Positions 36,271 to 48,000 of a stretch of 64,000 bases of DNA are shown here, one piece after another. The stretch is from Gyrodactylus bullatarudis. Taxonomy: Eukaryota > Platyhelminthes > Monogenea > Gyrodactylidea > Gyrodactylidae. Each line of letters begins with the position of its first letter. The stretch's first letter is position 1. The translations under genes and the position numbers were made by a program. Location of the stretch: assembly GCA_012064415.1 (NCBI GenBank), contig SSNU01000310.1:372001-436000 (forward strand), given 5' to 3'. The notes under the pieces are model-generated. The model was not told the DNA's origin. It did no database searches and saw only the letters and a program-made list of their open reading frames with translations.

Positions 36271-36542
36271 ATGAAATCAAACAAGAAGCAGTAGGTTAAA
36301 ATTTTCACTCTTAAAGAATTAAGCGGTTCGCTGAACGCATGTTCAATGAGTTAGATAAAGACAACTCAAACGGACTGTCAAAGGATGAAATTGTCAGATT
36401 CATGAAGGAGGGAAATAACACCATTGATATTACGCAAGAAGATGCAGAGAGTATAATCGGAGGCCTGGATAAAAATAATGACGGAATAATCAACAGAGAC
36501 GAATTTTATGATTACATTGAAAAGATGTTTGGTCGCACATAG
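36271..36542 (+). CDS. Two-EF-hand protein E2
   Basis: Exon 1 (36,271-36,290) holds the start and six codons; a 26-nt intron (36,291-36,316) in phase 2 leads to exon 2 (36,317-36,542). 81 residues. EF loops: DKDNSNGLSKDE and DKNNDGIINRDE, both with the canonical Asp and Glu ligands. It converges on E3 with 55 bp between the stops, so their 3' ends probably overlap. The intron sits 13 residues before the first loop, as in E3, which argues for a shared ancestor. Confidence 0.8.
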
Positions 36543-36597
36543 GAACAAAATTGAAACTATGACATTAGTGGTGTAGAATAAACATTTATTAGAAGAA

Positions 36598-36874
36598 TTA
36601 TTTAAAAATTATGTCTCGAATTACTAAACTAAGTTCATCTTCATCTAGAGTTCCATCTGAGTCTTTGTCCGCAGATTCAATGATTTTCTTAGCATCCTCA
36701 AGAGAGTGGAATCCAGACCCTTCGTTGATAAACTCCAAAACCTCTTCTGGATCTAGCTTTCCTGATTTATCGTCGTCCAAATCTTGAAGAATCTTCTTTG
36801 CAATCTTTCGGCATCTTCATAAAATAAGGGTTATTCATAGTAACGAACCTTTTTAATTTCGCTTGTTCATCCAT
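36598..36874 (-). CDS. Two-EF-hand protein E3
   Basis: Exon 1 (36,874-36,849) and exon 2 (36,814-36,598) separated by a 34-nt phase-2 intron give 80 residues. A 40-nt intron with other borders (36,805-36,844) also keeps frame; I prefer the model whose phase matches E2. EF loops: DDDKSGKLDPEE and DKDSDGTLDEDE, both complete. Third member of a local trio with E1 and E2. Confidence 0.8.
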
Positions 36875-37509
36875 TTAAGAAATTTATTCAAAAGTTTAGT
36901 TGTGAAGAATACCCAAAAGTCATCCAGCTTGAATATTTTCTATATTTAGAGATAGCTAATCAAATCTCCAAATTTAATCAACCAATACCTTGATAGAATT
37001 TATAATCATCTGATTGCAAATTTTTGTGAAATTATATATTCCAGAATTGCACTTATTCAAATTTTACATTACAGAGGTTTCTACATTTCTATCTTTAACA
37101 CATTTCATTGAAGTTTTCATGTATGAAAAATCATACATAAATTTTAATGGATAAATTATTATTTTAAACTTGAGTAAAGAAGTGTAATTTGATAGTAGTG
37201 TTCTTATTGGTCAGTATATATAACTTACCGGTACCCAGTGTTCTTATAGAACACTATCATAGTACGAGTTGTACTGTACGACAGATGAATTTTGGTTGTA
37301 CATGGTTATTTATTAGATAGTGTTTAATAAATACAATTTATAATTTAAATTATTAATTTTTATATATATTTTTTCAAATATCGACACAGACTCAAACTAA
37401 CTTAGATGGTTGTTATAGTGTTTGTTTTAATTAATATTCATTTCAAGAGTTTTACAAAATTCTTTTTATAGTATAAGATATTAGTGCTCCCATACTAATA
37501 ATGCGATAA
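36875..37509. other. Upstream region of the zinc-finger gene
   Basis: Shared between the E3 promoter (minus) and the zinc-finger gene (plus). Contains the palindrome listed at 37,237-37,255 and a TACCGGTA palindrome close before it. No coding frame supported. Confidence 0.35.
37237..37255. promoter_or_regulatory. 19-bp palindrome, candidate factor site
   Basis: AGTGTTCT, a TAT centre, then AGAACACT: perfect 8-bp arms, 255 bp before the zinc-finger start codon. A second partial arm (AGTGTTCTTAT) lies at about 37,197-37,207. Dimeric factor binding is plausible but unproven; it could be a chance hairpin. Confidence 0.3.
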
Positions 37510-40500
37510 ATGAATAATAAAACAAAATCTCTGGCAGAAATTTCTCCAGTTCCTGCTAATGTTCAGTAGGCTAATATAATTTTAACTTTAGATCTGATAA
37601 AAATGAAAACCGTTTGAAACTATCGGATTCAAAGAGATCTGGTCACCAGTGTCAGTATTGCGGTAAAATTTGCAGTAATACTAGTAATTTGAAGACTCAC
37701 GAGCGTATGCATACTGGAGTAAAGCCATATAAATGTAGATTTTGTGAAAAAACATGTACAACCAGTAGCAATCTCCAGACTCATGAACGAATTCATACTG
37801 GAGAAAAACCTTATAAATGTCCGGTTTGTGATAAAACCTATTCAAGCTCATCAAATATGCAATCACATCAACGCATTCATCTTGGCTTGCGACCTTATAT
37901 CTGCGATGTTTGCGGGAAATTATTTACTACTTCGAGTAATTTAATGACACATCGAAGAATCCATACGGGAGCAAAGCCATTCATTTGTGATGTTTGTGGA
38001 AAGCAATTTGTAACCTCTAGCAATCTACAAATGCACAAGAAGCGGACACATATTGGTCTTAAGCCTTACGAATGTGATGCTTGTGATAAATCCTTTTTTA
38101 CCCCAGGAAATCTACAAATGCATAAAACTGTTTGTATTATTATATTATTGAATTTCATAAATTTAACTGCTTGGTTTTGATTTCAGAGATCTCATGGAGG
38201 TTTGAAACAATTTGACTGCGAAGATTGCAACAAATCCTTTTTTACTGAAAGCAATTTACAAATGCACAAAAATGTAAGGATTATCTTGTATTTTTGTCTT
38301 AAATTTATATGCATTAATTTCTGAAGATAAGTAAAACTTTTATTCAGCTACCTAATATCTGATTTCGATGCCAAAGGACTTCAAACTCCTTAGTAAAGAC
38401 AATGTTTATAAGAAATTATGATATTTATACTTTTTAAACTTAAAATCCGAATGGTAACTGAGAATTAAATAAGGGATTGAATCTGTCTGTAATTTATCCA
38501 AGTTGATTCATTTGATCTTTTCAGAGAAGTCATCTTGGAATCAAGTCTTTCAAATGTGATGCCTGTGGTAAGGAATTTTCCAATACCAGCAATTTGTTAA
38601 CGCACCTACGAACTCATACTGGAGTTAAACCTCACGAATGTACAATATGTGGTCGAAAGTTTAGTACCACAAGTAACCTAAAAGTTCATCTTCAAGTCCA
38701 TTCCAAGGGTGACCTGATGAAAGGTGGCGCTCCCTCCACATTAATTGCTGGAGTAAATGAAAAAACCCTAAATTCCCTTCAGGTAATGATTAAATTTCTT
38801 TTTAATGGACCAACAAATCCCCTTATTTTCAGTTATCTATGTTTTTCTAGCGTTTTCTATTTTCTTAAAATTTCCACACCTCTGAAATTATAAATAAGAA
38901 GGGCGACCAAAATGCCTTTTTTGCCTTTTTTGAGAGTGCGTCTAAAATACTTTGAAAATATTAAAAATTCAGTCCTTTTTTTTATAAACCTATTAATAAG
39001 AGAAATAAGTTTGCCTTTTTTGCCTATTTCGAGGAGGCTTGCCTTTTTTTTGCCTTTTTTAAAAAGGATTGCTTTTTCATTTTTTTCAAGGATTGTGCAA
39101 ATTTTTTATCCTTGTTTATCTTAATCTTAGTTAAATTTTCATTGTCTGAATCTAATTTTAGGGGGGACTCGGTAAACAGCCAATAGAAATGGCTTATCCA
39201 ACTCAACATCTCATTCTCATTCTATTCACTTGAAAGGTTTGAAGAACTGATTAATTTTTTTAAATCACTACTTGTGAGAGATATTCGATTTTATGAATAC
39301 ACCTTTTTTGCTTTACTATGTTGTTAAAGCTACTTTTTGGATTTTTAATGAGATCTCCTTTAAGTCCACTTTCAGCAGATATCTTCTTGGGATGCTTCTC
39401 GTGAAAAACATTCGATTTTATGAATTTGCCTTTTTCAGAATTAAAAATAGCCTTTTTTCATCATCAAGTATGCCTTTTTCTGGTCGCCCTATAAATAAGT
39501 AATGAAAAAATAAGTAAAATGCGTATCTGGTACAAAATTCGAAATAATTTTTGCAATCTGCAATATTTTCTGGTTTTTAATTGGAATCTATATCTGAGAG
39601 GGTGCAGGGTGGTCGATTGAATATAAAAGCCTCTTGAGGAGCGTAAATGATAACAGCGTTCTGGAGGAGGTGGAATCCTATAATAAAGAGCTGCAGATCA
39701 GGCAGTCTTCTAAGCCAAATAAAGTAGAGATTTGATCTGTTAATTAGTTCGTTAATTGAACAAAATTGCTTGTCCAAACCATATCAGATTCTAGGTTTGA
39801 GAATTTTCCCTTGAGACGGCAACTGATATCCTGTTTTTTTGTAGACTGATAATTGAATGCTACTTAACTTGTCTAAAAACTTGGATATGAAGAGATTTTA
39901 TCGGGCAAACCTTTCCAAATTTGAGAAAATTTCGGATTCAGTAAAAAATCATCTAAAATTAGTTTTATAATAAAATTTATTGAAACTTGAGTCAACAATT
40001 CTCAGCCGTCTTTACGTTTGGATGATCAATGGCTGGGAATTTCAATATTGACCCGGGTTTTAATAAATTTTATCATTCACTGTTGAATTTTCAAGTATTC
40101 ATCTTTTGAAATTTAACAGATGAAAATTGAAGCTAAATTCGGGTTATTTTTTAATTAATCTTGCATCAACGATAGACGTCACTCGCCTACTTCTTTCAGT
40201 CGACCAATCATTGAGAAATTGAAATAAGATTTTTAAAAACATTATGGCAAATCAAAATTCTTCTATTATTCAGACGGGGTAAATACAAAAACAATAGGTA
40301 GGGTGAGTAAAATGATCAAATCAATAGGTTTCAGAGGAAGTATAATAGATGATATTCGAGGTATTTCCAAAAACAATGGGAATATGATCCCTGTTAATAT
40401 CTGGGATAGGGAGGTATTCATATAGAATGGGTTATATCAATACATATGGTCAAATACAATAGGCCAATCTAACGTTCAATCTGTATTAATACCTATTTTT

Positions 40501-41677
40501 CCTCAATCAGTCAATTCAAAATGGAAATCTAACTGAGATTTTCGTAAATTCTTTTCCAATTAGCCAAATTCCTTAAATTAAATTACCTCACATCTATCGA
40601 GATCATAGAAATACTATATTCAAGATAGTGAACACCGAATAATCTTTAAGCGAATCAACTCTCTATAATAACAAAGTTAGTAATTTTAGGTATTATTTGA
40701 AGCTCGCGAAGCATCGGATTCAGGACCACATTTGAAATTTCATTCATATCTAATCTCCATCTACTTGTGCAAAAAATTTTGAGCTTGGAAAAATAGGTAT
40801 TAATACAGATTGAACGTTAGATTGGCCTATTGTATTTGACCATATGTATTGATATAACCCATTCTATATGAATACCTCCCTACCCCAGATATTAACAGGG
40901 ATCATATTCCCATTGTTTTTGGAAATACCTCGAATATCATCTATTATACTTCCTCTGAAACCTATTGATTTGATCATTTTACTCACCCTACCTATTGTTT
41001 TTGTATTTACCCCGTCTGAATAATAGAAGAATTTTGATTTGCCATAATGTTTTTAAAAATCTTATTTCAATTTCTCAATGATTGGTCGACTGAAAGAAGT
41101 AGGCGAGTGACGTCTATCGTTGATGCAAGATTAATTATTCAGACACAATCAAGATCATCTTGTAAAATTTGAAAATTTAATCATCCCAAAAGGTAAAGCT
41201 CACAGTGCCAAAATAATTGAATTTAAATTTTTACAGATTCCTTTAAATACATTACAAACTGGTTATCCTCCACCTCCTTGGATTGCTTCTACATCGCCTA
41301 GCACTTCATCTGCCACAACTGCCTCCAATGGTTTATACCAGAACCAGTGTCTTTCTTATCCATACAACAATAATAATCCCACTAGCAGTAATAATATCCA
41401 AATTACCATGCCTAACAACAATGGAAATGCTGAGAAAACATCAAAGTTTATGTCAGCCTATTCTGCCATTTTCAATGCTAACCCTGTACCGAATATCCAA
41501 GTTCCTCACGTTGATCCGAATTTCATTAATTTTACTGACTCCATGGCTGGATTCGTGAATTCAGCTTTGATAAGTCAGCAATACTTTCCTGGAATGTTTG
41601 CTAATACCTCGGGTCAGGCAGCAGCTGCAGCAGCAGCCATGGCCTCATCTGTCCAGTCAGGCTCGACTAAAATTTAA
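37510..41677 (+). CDS. Nine-finger C2H2 transcription factor with Asn/Ala-rich C-terminus
   Basis: Five exons: 37,510-37,565, 37,592-38,129, 38,187-38,273, 38,525-38,782 and 41,237-41,677; 459 residues. Nine tandem C2H2 fingers with TGEKP-like linkers. Every finger has a near-identical recognition helix (S/P-S/G-N-L/M after T or S), so the target is predicted to be a repeated triplet with central A. Fingers 6 and 7 are both cut by phase-0 introns at the same place, before RSH, pointing to exon duplication. The C-terminal exon is low-complexity: NNNNP, Ser/Thr and an Ala run. Intron 1 is 26 nt; intron 4 (2,454 nt) holds a hAT MITE and a large foldback element. Nuclear DNA-binding role is inferred. 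Confidence 0.88.
38899..39490. mobile_element. hAT-like MITE family C, copy 2 (complete)
   Basis: Inside intron 4 of the zinc-finger gene. Inverted ends AGGGCGACCA at both sides, flanked by identical ATAAATAAG at 38,890-38,898 and 39,491-39,499. The 8-9 bp duplication fits the hAT superfamily. The interior, rich in TGCCTTTTT units, has no transposase. Inverse orientation to copy 1. Confidence 0.85.
39930..40090. repeat. Head-to-head pair of PLE-terminus-like repeats
   Basis: The part 40,010-40,090 (ACGTTTGGATGATCAATGGC onward, to TTTTAATAAATTTTAT) resembles 48,897-48,965, and 39,930-40,005 is its inverse relative including GATTCAGTAAAAAATCAT. The two halves meet near 40,007. Lies in intron 4 of the zinc-finger gene. 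Confidence 0.5.
40152..41137. repeat. Long near-perfect inverted repeat (351-bp arms)
   Basis: Arms 40,152-40,502 and 40,787-41,137, each 351 bp, around a 284-bp spacer. I see only a few mismatches, for example GGGATAGGG versus the inverse of CCCTACCCC. The outer edges read TAATTAATCTTG and its inverse. No coding frame; no clear target duplication. Ends 99 bp before the last exon of the zinc-finger gene. Confidence 0.9.
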
Positions 41678-41784
41678 CAAATTTTTCTCAATATTTTATT
41701 TTATGGTTTGATGTGAAATTTTTTGTAAATAAAAAAATATTATCTCCTTTTATTGTAAACCATGAAACTTGTTAAAGAAATCAG

Positions 41785-42030
41785 CATAAAGCTAATTGAT
41801 ATGAAGTTGGGAATCTATGATTTTTATGAAAACCTCGATTTTTTTCATCAAAAATATGTTGTAGATTTTTTTGAATTCTCATTATGTTGTCCACTTTTAG
41901 GAATTGATAAAAAAAATTTTTTAATGAAAAATATCGTCATTTTTTAAATTTAGATTTGGCGCCAAAATCTCATTTTTTTGAACTTTGAGTTGAAAAGTTT
42001 TGTTGATTTCAAAGTCACAAATTTAATAAA
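41785..42030. repeat. Foldback family A, copy 6 (half)
   Basis: Left half of the family A palindrome: from AGCTAATTGATATGAAGTTG to GAACTTTGAGTTGAAAAG and TTGTTGATTTCAAAGTC. Lies between the convergent zinc-finger and integrin genes. Confidence 0.7.
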
Positions 42031-42073
42031 ATTTTATTAAAATACGAATAAAAAATGAGTCAGAATAATGAAT

Positions 42074-45000
42074 TTAGAATTTATAATCCGATTCTTTTTG
42101 ATGCATTGGATTATCGATAGTTATTGACTGATTGAATAGTGGGTTCTGGTTAATTTCATTCTTTGGCTCTTCAATGAGTATGTTTGCCGTTTCAGTGGGG
42201 TTAATCTTAGTGATTAACTTGTAGATACACAATAAAACAATACCCGATATGAGGACTATCAAGAAAGCCAAGAGGATGTAATACCAGAATGGCCAAACCT
42301 TGGAGCAAATCACCTGATTGTAAATTGTCATGATAATCTATAAAATATGAGAGAAATATAATATCTTGAAAATATTGCTTCTTTCAAATAATTTTTATCT
42401 TTTATCTGAAAAAAAGAGTTACTGTATATTATACAGTGTATAACTAATGATAATAAAATTTACAATTCATTGAAACGCCAAAAGCAGATTCCCATCTATC
42501 AAACACTAAATCAACGTTCGTCTTTGTACTCATCCTTGGAAATCTAGACCCCTAGATTTTATTTGTGATTCAAAGTTGTAATTGAATAACTAAGAACAAT
42601 AATTCAATTCTTCAGGCTAAAAGTGTCTCATCTACTGAAGAAGGTACTTGACTATCTCAGTACCGAAACGTCTGGAAGAAGCTTTCGAAAAAGGGTTCGT
42701 TATATTCCAATTATATTTACTTTTACTAATTTTTATTTTCAGATCAAAACTATTTTCCTACTGAAGTTACATTTTATCCGTTACTAAAGCTAGTTAATAT
42801 GAAGATGAGAATTTAGGATTTTTACCAAATTCTCATTTTTTTCATCAAAAAATCGAATTTGGTCAAGATTTATTTTGGAATCTAGATCATGAATCCCTCT
42901 TTCACGATATGGAGAAAAAAATTTAGGAGAATCAATTTTTAAGCAAATTACGACAATTATGAAATCTGGAAGTAGCGCCAAATTCGCATTTTTTCGAACT
43001 TTGAGTTGAAAAACTTAGCTGACTACAACGCGAAAGAGTGATGAAATGTGGATTTTTAGGATCACTATTAGTCAAAGAAATCAAGAAACAAATATGCTGA
43101 ATCTGATTCTGAGAATCACCCCATAATCGTGTCAAAATTGAATTTTGATTTTTTGACCATTTTCCCTAATTAAAAGTCGATGAAATTTTGATAACTCGAG
43201 ATCCCTGAAAAATGAAAAATTTATAAAAAGTTTTCTTGTCTTATTGGGATCATAAAAATCACTCTCTCGCATTGAAATCGGCTAAAATTTTCAACTCAAA
43301 GTTCAAAAAATGCGAATTTGGCGCTACTTCAAGATTTTAAATTTGCCGTAATATGCCTAGATTCCAAAAAATCTTGATCCAATTCGGTTTTCTGATCAAA
43401 AAATGAGAATTTCGTTAAAATCCTAAATTCCCATCTTCATATTAACTAGGTATATAATAAAAATTTAAAAATGGAAAATCAGTGAAAGGACGATAAACTC
43501 TAGTGCAGAGGGGAACCAAATTTTAATGATTATAATTTCAGATCCTCTCGATAAAAGTTGTGTTATTCCTTTCAATTTCACGATCACTACTAAACTTTGC
43601 ACAAAACGGCGCTGAAAAAATTACGAATAAGCACTGTTGTTTTGGTATATTAAAGCTAGTTGACGTGAGAAGATGAGGATTTACGATTTCTACAAAAAAA
43701 TCAATATTTTTCCTTCGAGAAGTCAGGAAAAAATTTATTTTTTGAATTCTTTCATGAAATGTACATGTGTTAAATTGCTTTAAAGCTTCAAAATCGATAA
43801 AATATTTCTAGAATAAACGTTGAAAAAGTGTGAATTTGGCATTTTCGTAACTCGAAAATCTCCCTTATTGTGACTAGATTAAATTTTCTCAGAGACTTTT
43901 TTTATTTTAAAAACTAATGGGCTCATTTCAACATGGAATTCTAAAAATAATTTTTTTGTAAAAATAGTAAATTTCTCATGTCAACTTGCTTTATAATTTT
44001 CAAGATTTGTGAATTAATTAGCTTCCAACGACAGAAAGTAACAGGAGGGTTCTATCAACTCTCTTCCGTTATATCTTAAGGAAAAAAAATTTTATGGAAA
44101 TTGTTGCATCGATATTTTGGAAAACCTCCATGGAACGAAGAGTGTTAAGTGATCTCGCACAATGAGGATAAACTTGTAGTCTCTTTCCAGCTTTGACTGA
44201 AAACCATTCAGATCTAATTAAATGCACACAATTAAACCACTTTTTCACAAATAGTCCATCTCTTTCTGGCACAACTATGACATTAGTTCAAGTAAAGTTC
44301 TTTGTAAATGTTGGAATGATCTATTTTTATTTTATAAAAACAGCTATGACCAAGAGCTTTGTTTCGTATCAATGATTTCAATTACAATGTCCAATTCATG
44401 AACTAGAACTTGTCAGTTGGGAATATTCTCTTCTTCATCGATTACTTTGATTTCATACCTTTTATTTAGCGATTTTATTAAGGTTATTGTCTTTTTAGAT
44501 GGATATTTTTACTTTTGGATAAACTTTTCGTACTATTCATCCGAGAATTTCAAGGAATTATTATTTTAATTAAGATATTACAGAGAAAGACCCTTAAAAA
44601 CCTCATTTTGAAATAATTACCTGACTTATAAACATATAAACAAAGTTTGGTCACAGATTTCAATAGACTTGCGATAAGGAATCTGATTAGATTTAGTGAA
44701 ATTGGTGAAATTTCAAAATATATTCTGTAAAAATACTTGTTCGTTAAAATTTAGTTTTAGTTGAGATTTATTCAGTCCACATTGATGCAAATCCTACGAA
44801 ATAATTGTACGTAATGACGTCTTGACATTGATGCACTGTAGACAGTCAGGGTTCTGAGTCAGAACTTATGACCCTCCAAGTGAAAACCCAATGGAAATAA
44901 AACAGAATTGATAGAAGTAGTAAGGTTTTAGCCTAAAACTTTTATGGCCCAAAGATTCACCAGTTGATGACTAAAATAACTCAAATAATTCTTTAGTGAC

Positions 45001-48000
45001 ATGAATTGAAAATATCAAAAATGATTCATAAAGTTTTGAAGAACAGGTGAAGGTTTATCTAAAAAATCTACAAGTGATTTTCAGAATCTATATAGTAATA
45101 ATGGTTGATGATGATGCTTTCATTTGATTTTCTTTCTAGCTTAATCGATACTCTTACTCATTTATCTTCATCATTTTGTATATCTCATATGCAAACATGT
45201 TTTTACTTTTTAACTAGCTACTCAATTTGTTGAGAACATGCATACACAAAAATACAGATTACTTTTTCTGTATTTATTATAATGAGATGAGAAATTTTAA
45301 GTATTCTAGGCTTCGCCCTCTAGCTGTCTTTGGTTTTCAACTTTTTCCATTAGAATAATTGCCGAAAATAATTTTTCTTCAAGATTAGAGTAAGCCGAAT
45401 TTTTCCAACCATAATCTCATTTTGAAGATAAACGAAAACTATGCATTTTTTCCCTATAAATCATACGTTTTCGAGTTTGTAGTGTTAAACAAGATCTCGA
45501 TTGAAAATGGCAATTTTTGAACACGCGGCAAGATTTTTTCAATGAATTTTAGTACGAGAAGTGACAAAATTAAGATTTTTGAATAGAGTTTGCAGAATTT
45601 TGAATAAGATAGGACTTGAAAGTAAAACTTGAGTCTTTTTTCACATGTTGAAATAAATTCCTAGAAAATTAAGTAAATTTCGATGGAATTTTCGTATATC
45701 AGAACATGAATAGTTTTGATTTTCAAAAATGTGTTTTTTCGGTTAAAAAATCAATTTTTGATTAAGGTATGGGGAAAATAAAATTTTGTATTACCCTATT
45801 CAAGATTAACTTTATAAAGTTGGGAATCTATGACCTTTTCAATATTTTAATCCAGAACACAAAATAAAGATATTTGCCTATTTTTACCGTTCGAAGAAAA
45901 AAATTATTTTTCGAAAATTTTTTATTGGTTTGATAATGGGATGAGTTTTTTATCCGGATCACTATTAGGCAGCCAGATTTACAAATAATAAAATGAAAGT
46001 AAAAGTTATGTATAGTGACACGATATGTGTGAAAAACGAATTCCACAAGTAAAATAAAGAATATTCTACTTAGAATTTAGTGAAAAGACAATCTCCATCA
46101 AGTTCATATAAATATATAGTAATAACCACTGGTTATCAACCAGTGACCACATCTTGCTAGTGTCTGAAAAGTACTTAGTATTTAGTCTTTTGTACTCATT
46201 TTGTAAAACTAAAAAAAGTGTGTTATATTACAGTTTATCCCTCGGGTTAATTTTTTTACTTATCATTCTAGCAACTTATTGACACCTGCTTCACTAATTC
46301 AAAGAATGCTAATTTTCTCAAAAAATCTTTGTTTAAAACGTTTTATTGAAAGCCTACTTCCCAGTGTCATAGATAAGTAGGGATATCATCAAAACCTACA
46401 TATATTTTTACAAAATTTACATGGTCCATTCTGGTATATTATCCCTTCCTACATGACTAGTTATCACTTTTGAAATGACATAATCTAAACACATATTTTC
46501 ATTGACCTTATTCAACAGAGTTTAGTAAAAATCCACAGTCAATTCTCTAATTCTACTGAAATAGCCCCTTGAGTTCCAAAATGCTCAATAATTAGGCCCT
46601 TATACCTCAACCTGGTATCAAACTGTACCCTCCAGATTTTTTATAAATATGTAGATGTTCTGAAGGTTCTAATCCCAAACTTTTCTAATGAACTTATTCG
46701 AAAACAACTTAACCATCTTGATAATAATTTAGAAAAAACTGGACTGAAAATGAACTGCTCTAAAACAAAACTAATGATCTTGAAAACCGCCAGTCTCTTG
46801 GTAGATAATATCAAGCTATTTAATTCTCTACAACTCCTGCATTGAACCGGACGATAGCTCAACACTAGAATCTTGCGTAGATAGTTGATAATATATAAGA
46901 ACCTATATCTTAGAGGTACACTTCCCTATTCAAGATAGATTCAAAATTGTGCTGAAAAACACTAATATCTTATCCACATGTGCCTTCCTTCAGAAATTTA
47001 TCCTTTAGAAGTTATTTTTCATGGCTATTAAACACTATTTTTACACAATTTATCAAAATAATTATTATAAATGTCCATACCAAAACAAATTAATGGTTAG
47101 GTAAATGATGCCACTAAAGCTTAAAATTTACTTAACTCTTGAAAAAAGCAACCAATCAACATGTCGAATTTATGTTATCAAGAGCATGGAATATGTAGAT
47201 TATGAAATTTATGGAACATATCAAAATTGATAACTAGTCATGTAAGAAGGGATAATATACCAGAATGGACCATGTAAATTTTGTAAAAATATATGTAGTT
47301 TTTGATGATATCCCTAAAAGGTAAGATATAGCTTTTATCGAGTAATCATACCTATATAATTTAAATATGCAATCGCGCGAACTCTACCAGCTAAAGCTTC
47401 TAAATTAGACAAGTTTTGGATCAAAATAGACCAAATTTTCATCGGGGCAATATTAATCAAGTAAGGTTTATTATTCTATCGGGCTTAACAACAATTACAA
47501 AAATATAATTAAGTAAAGGATAATTAATTTAATGATTGAACTCAAAAGTAAGCGGTAAGACGTAATCAGGATTTTTTCACATTAATCCAATTTGTAAAAT
47601 TTTCTAATTTAACAAAAATCATATCATCTGAATACTCGAGATATTTAAGACTTCGTCATAATATTTTTAGTCAACAGCAAATTCTCTTTTAATAACACAT
47701 TTTTACTCAACAATCACTTTTTCGGAATTCTGAATTTGTATGGGGTTAATATTCGTTTTAATTCATGAGATTGTACGTTACACGAATGAGTTTAAAATGA
47801 GATTAAAATGAGATTAAAATAGGAATTTGTAATCTTTATTAAACTTTTGATTGATTTCTTAATTTAAAAGTTGTCGAGTTTTGATGCTTCAAAATTTTGC
47901 TTAATACAAGAATAAATGCACCTAGTTTTACTAAACTGATCCCAACAAGTATTAAATTTAACTAGTGACAAACGCTGCCTAGCTATTTCAGGTGTTTGGC

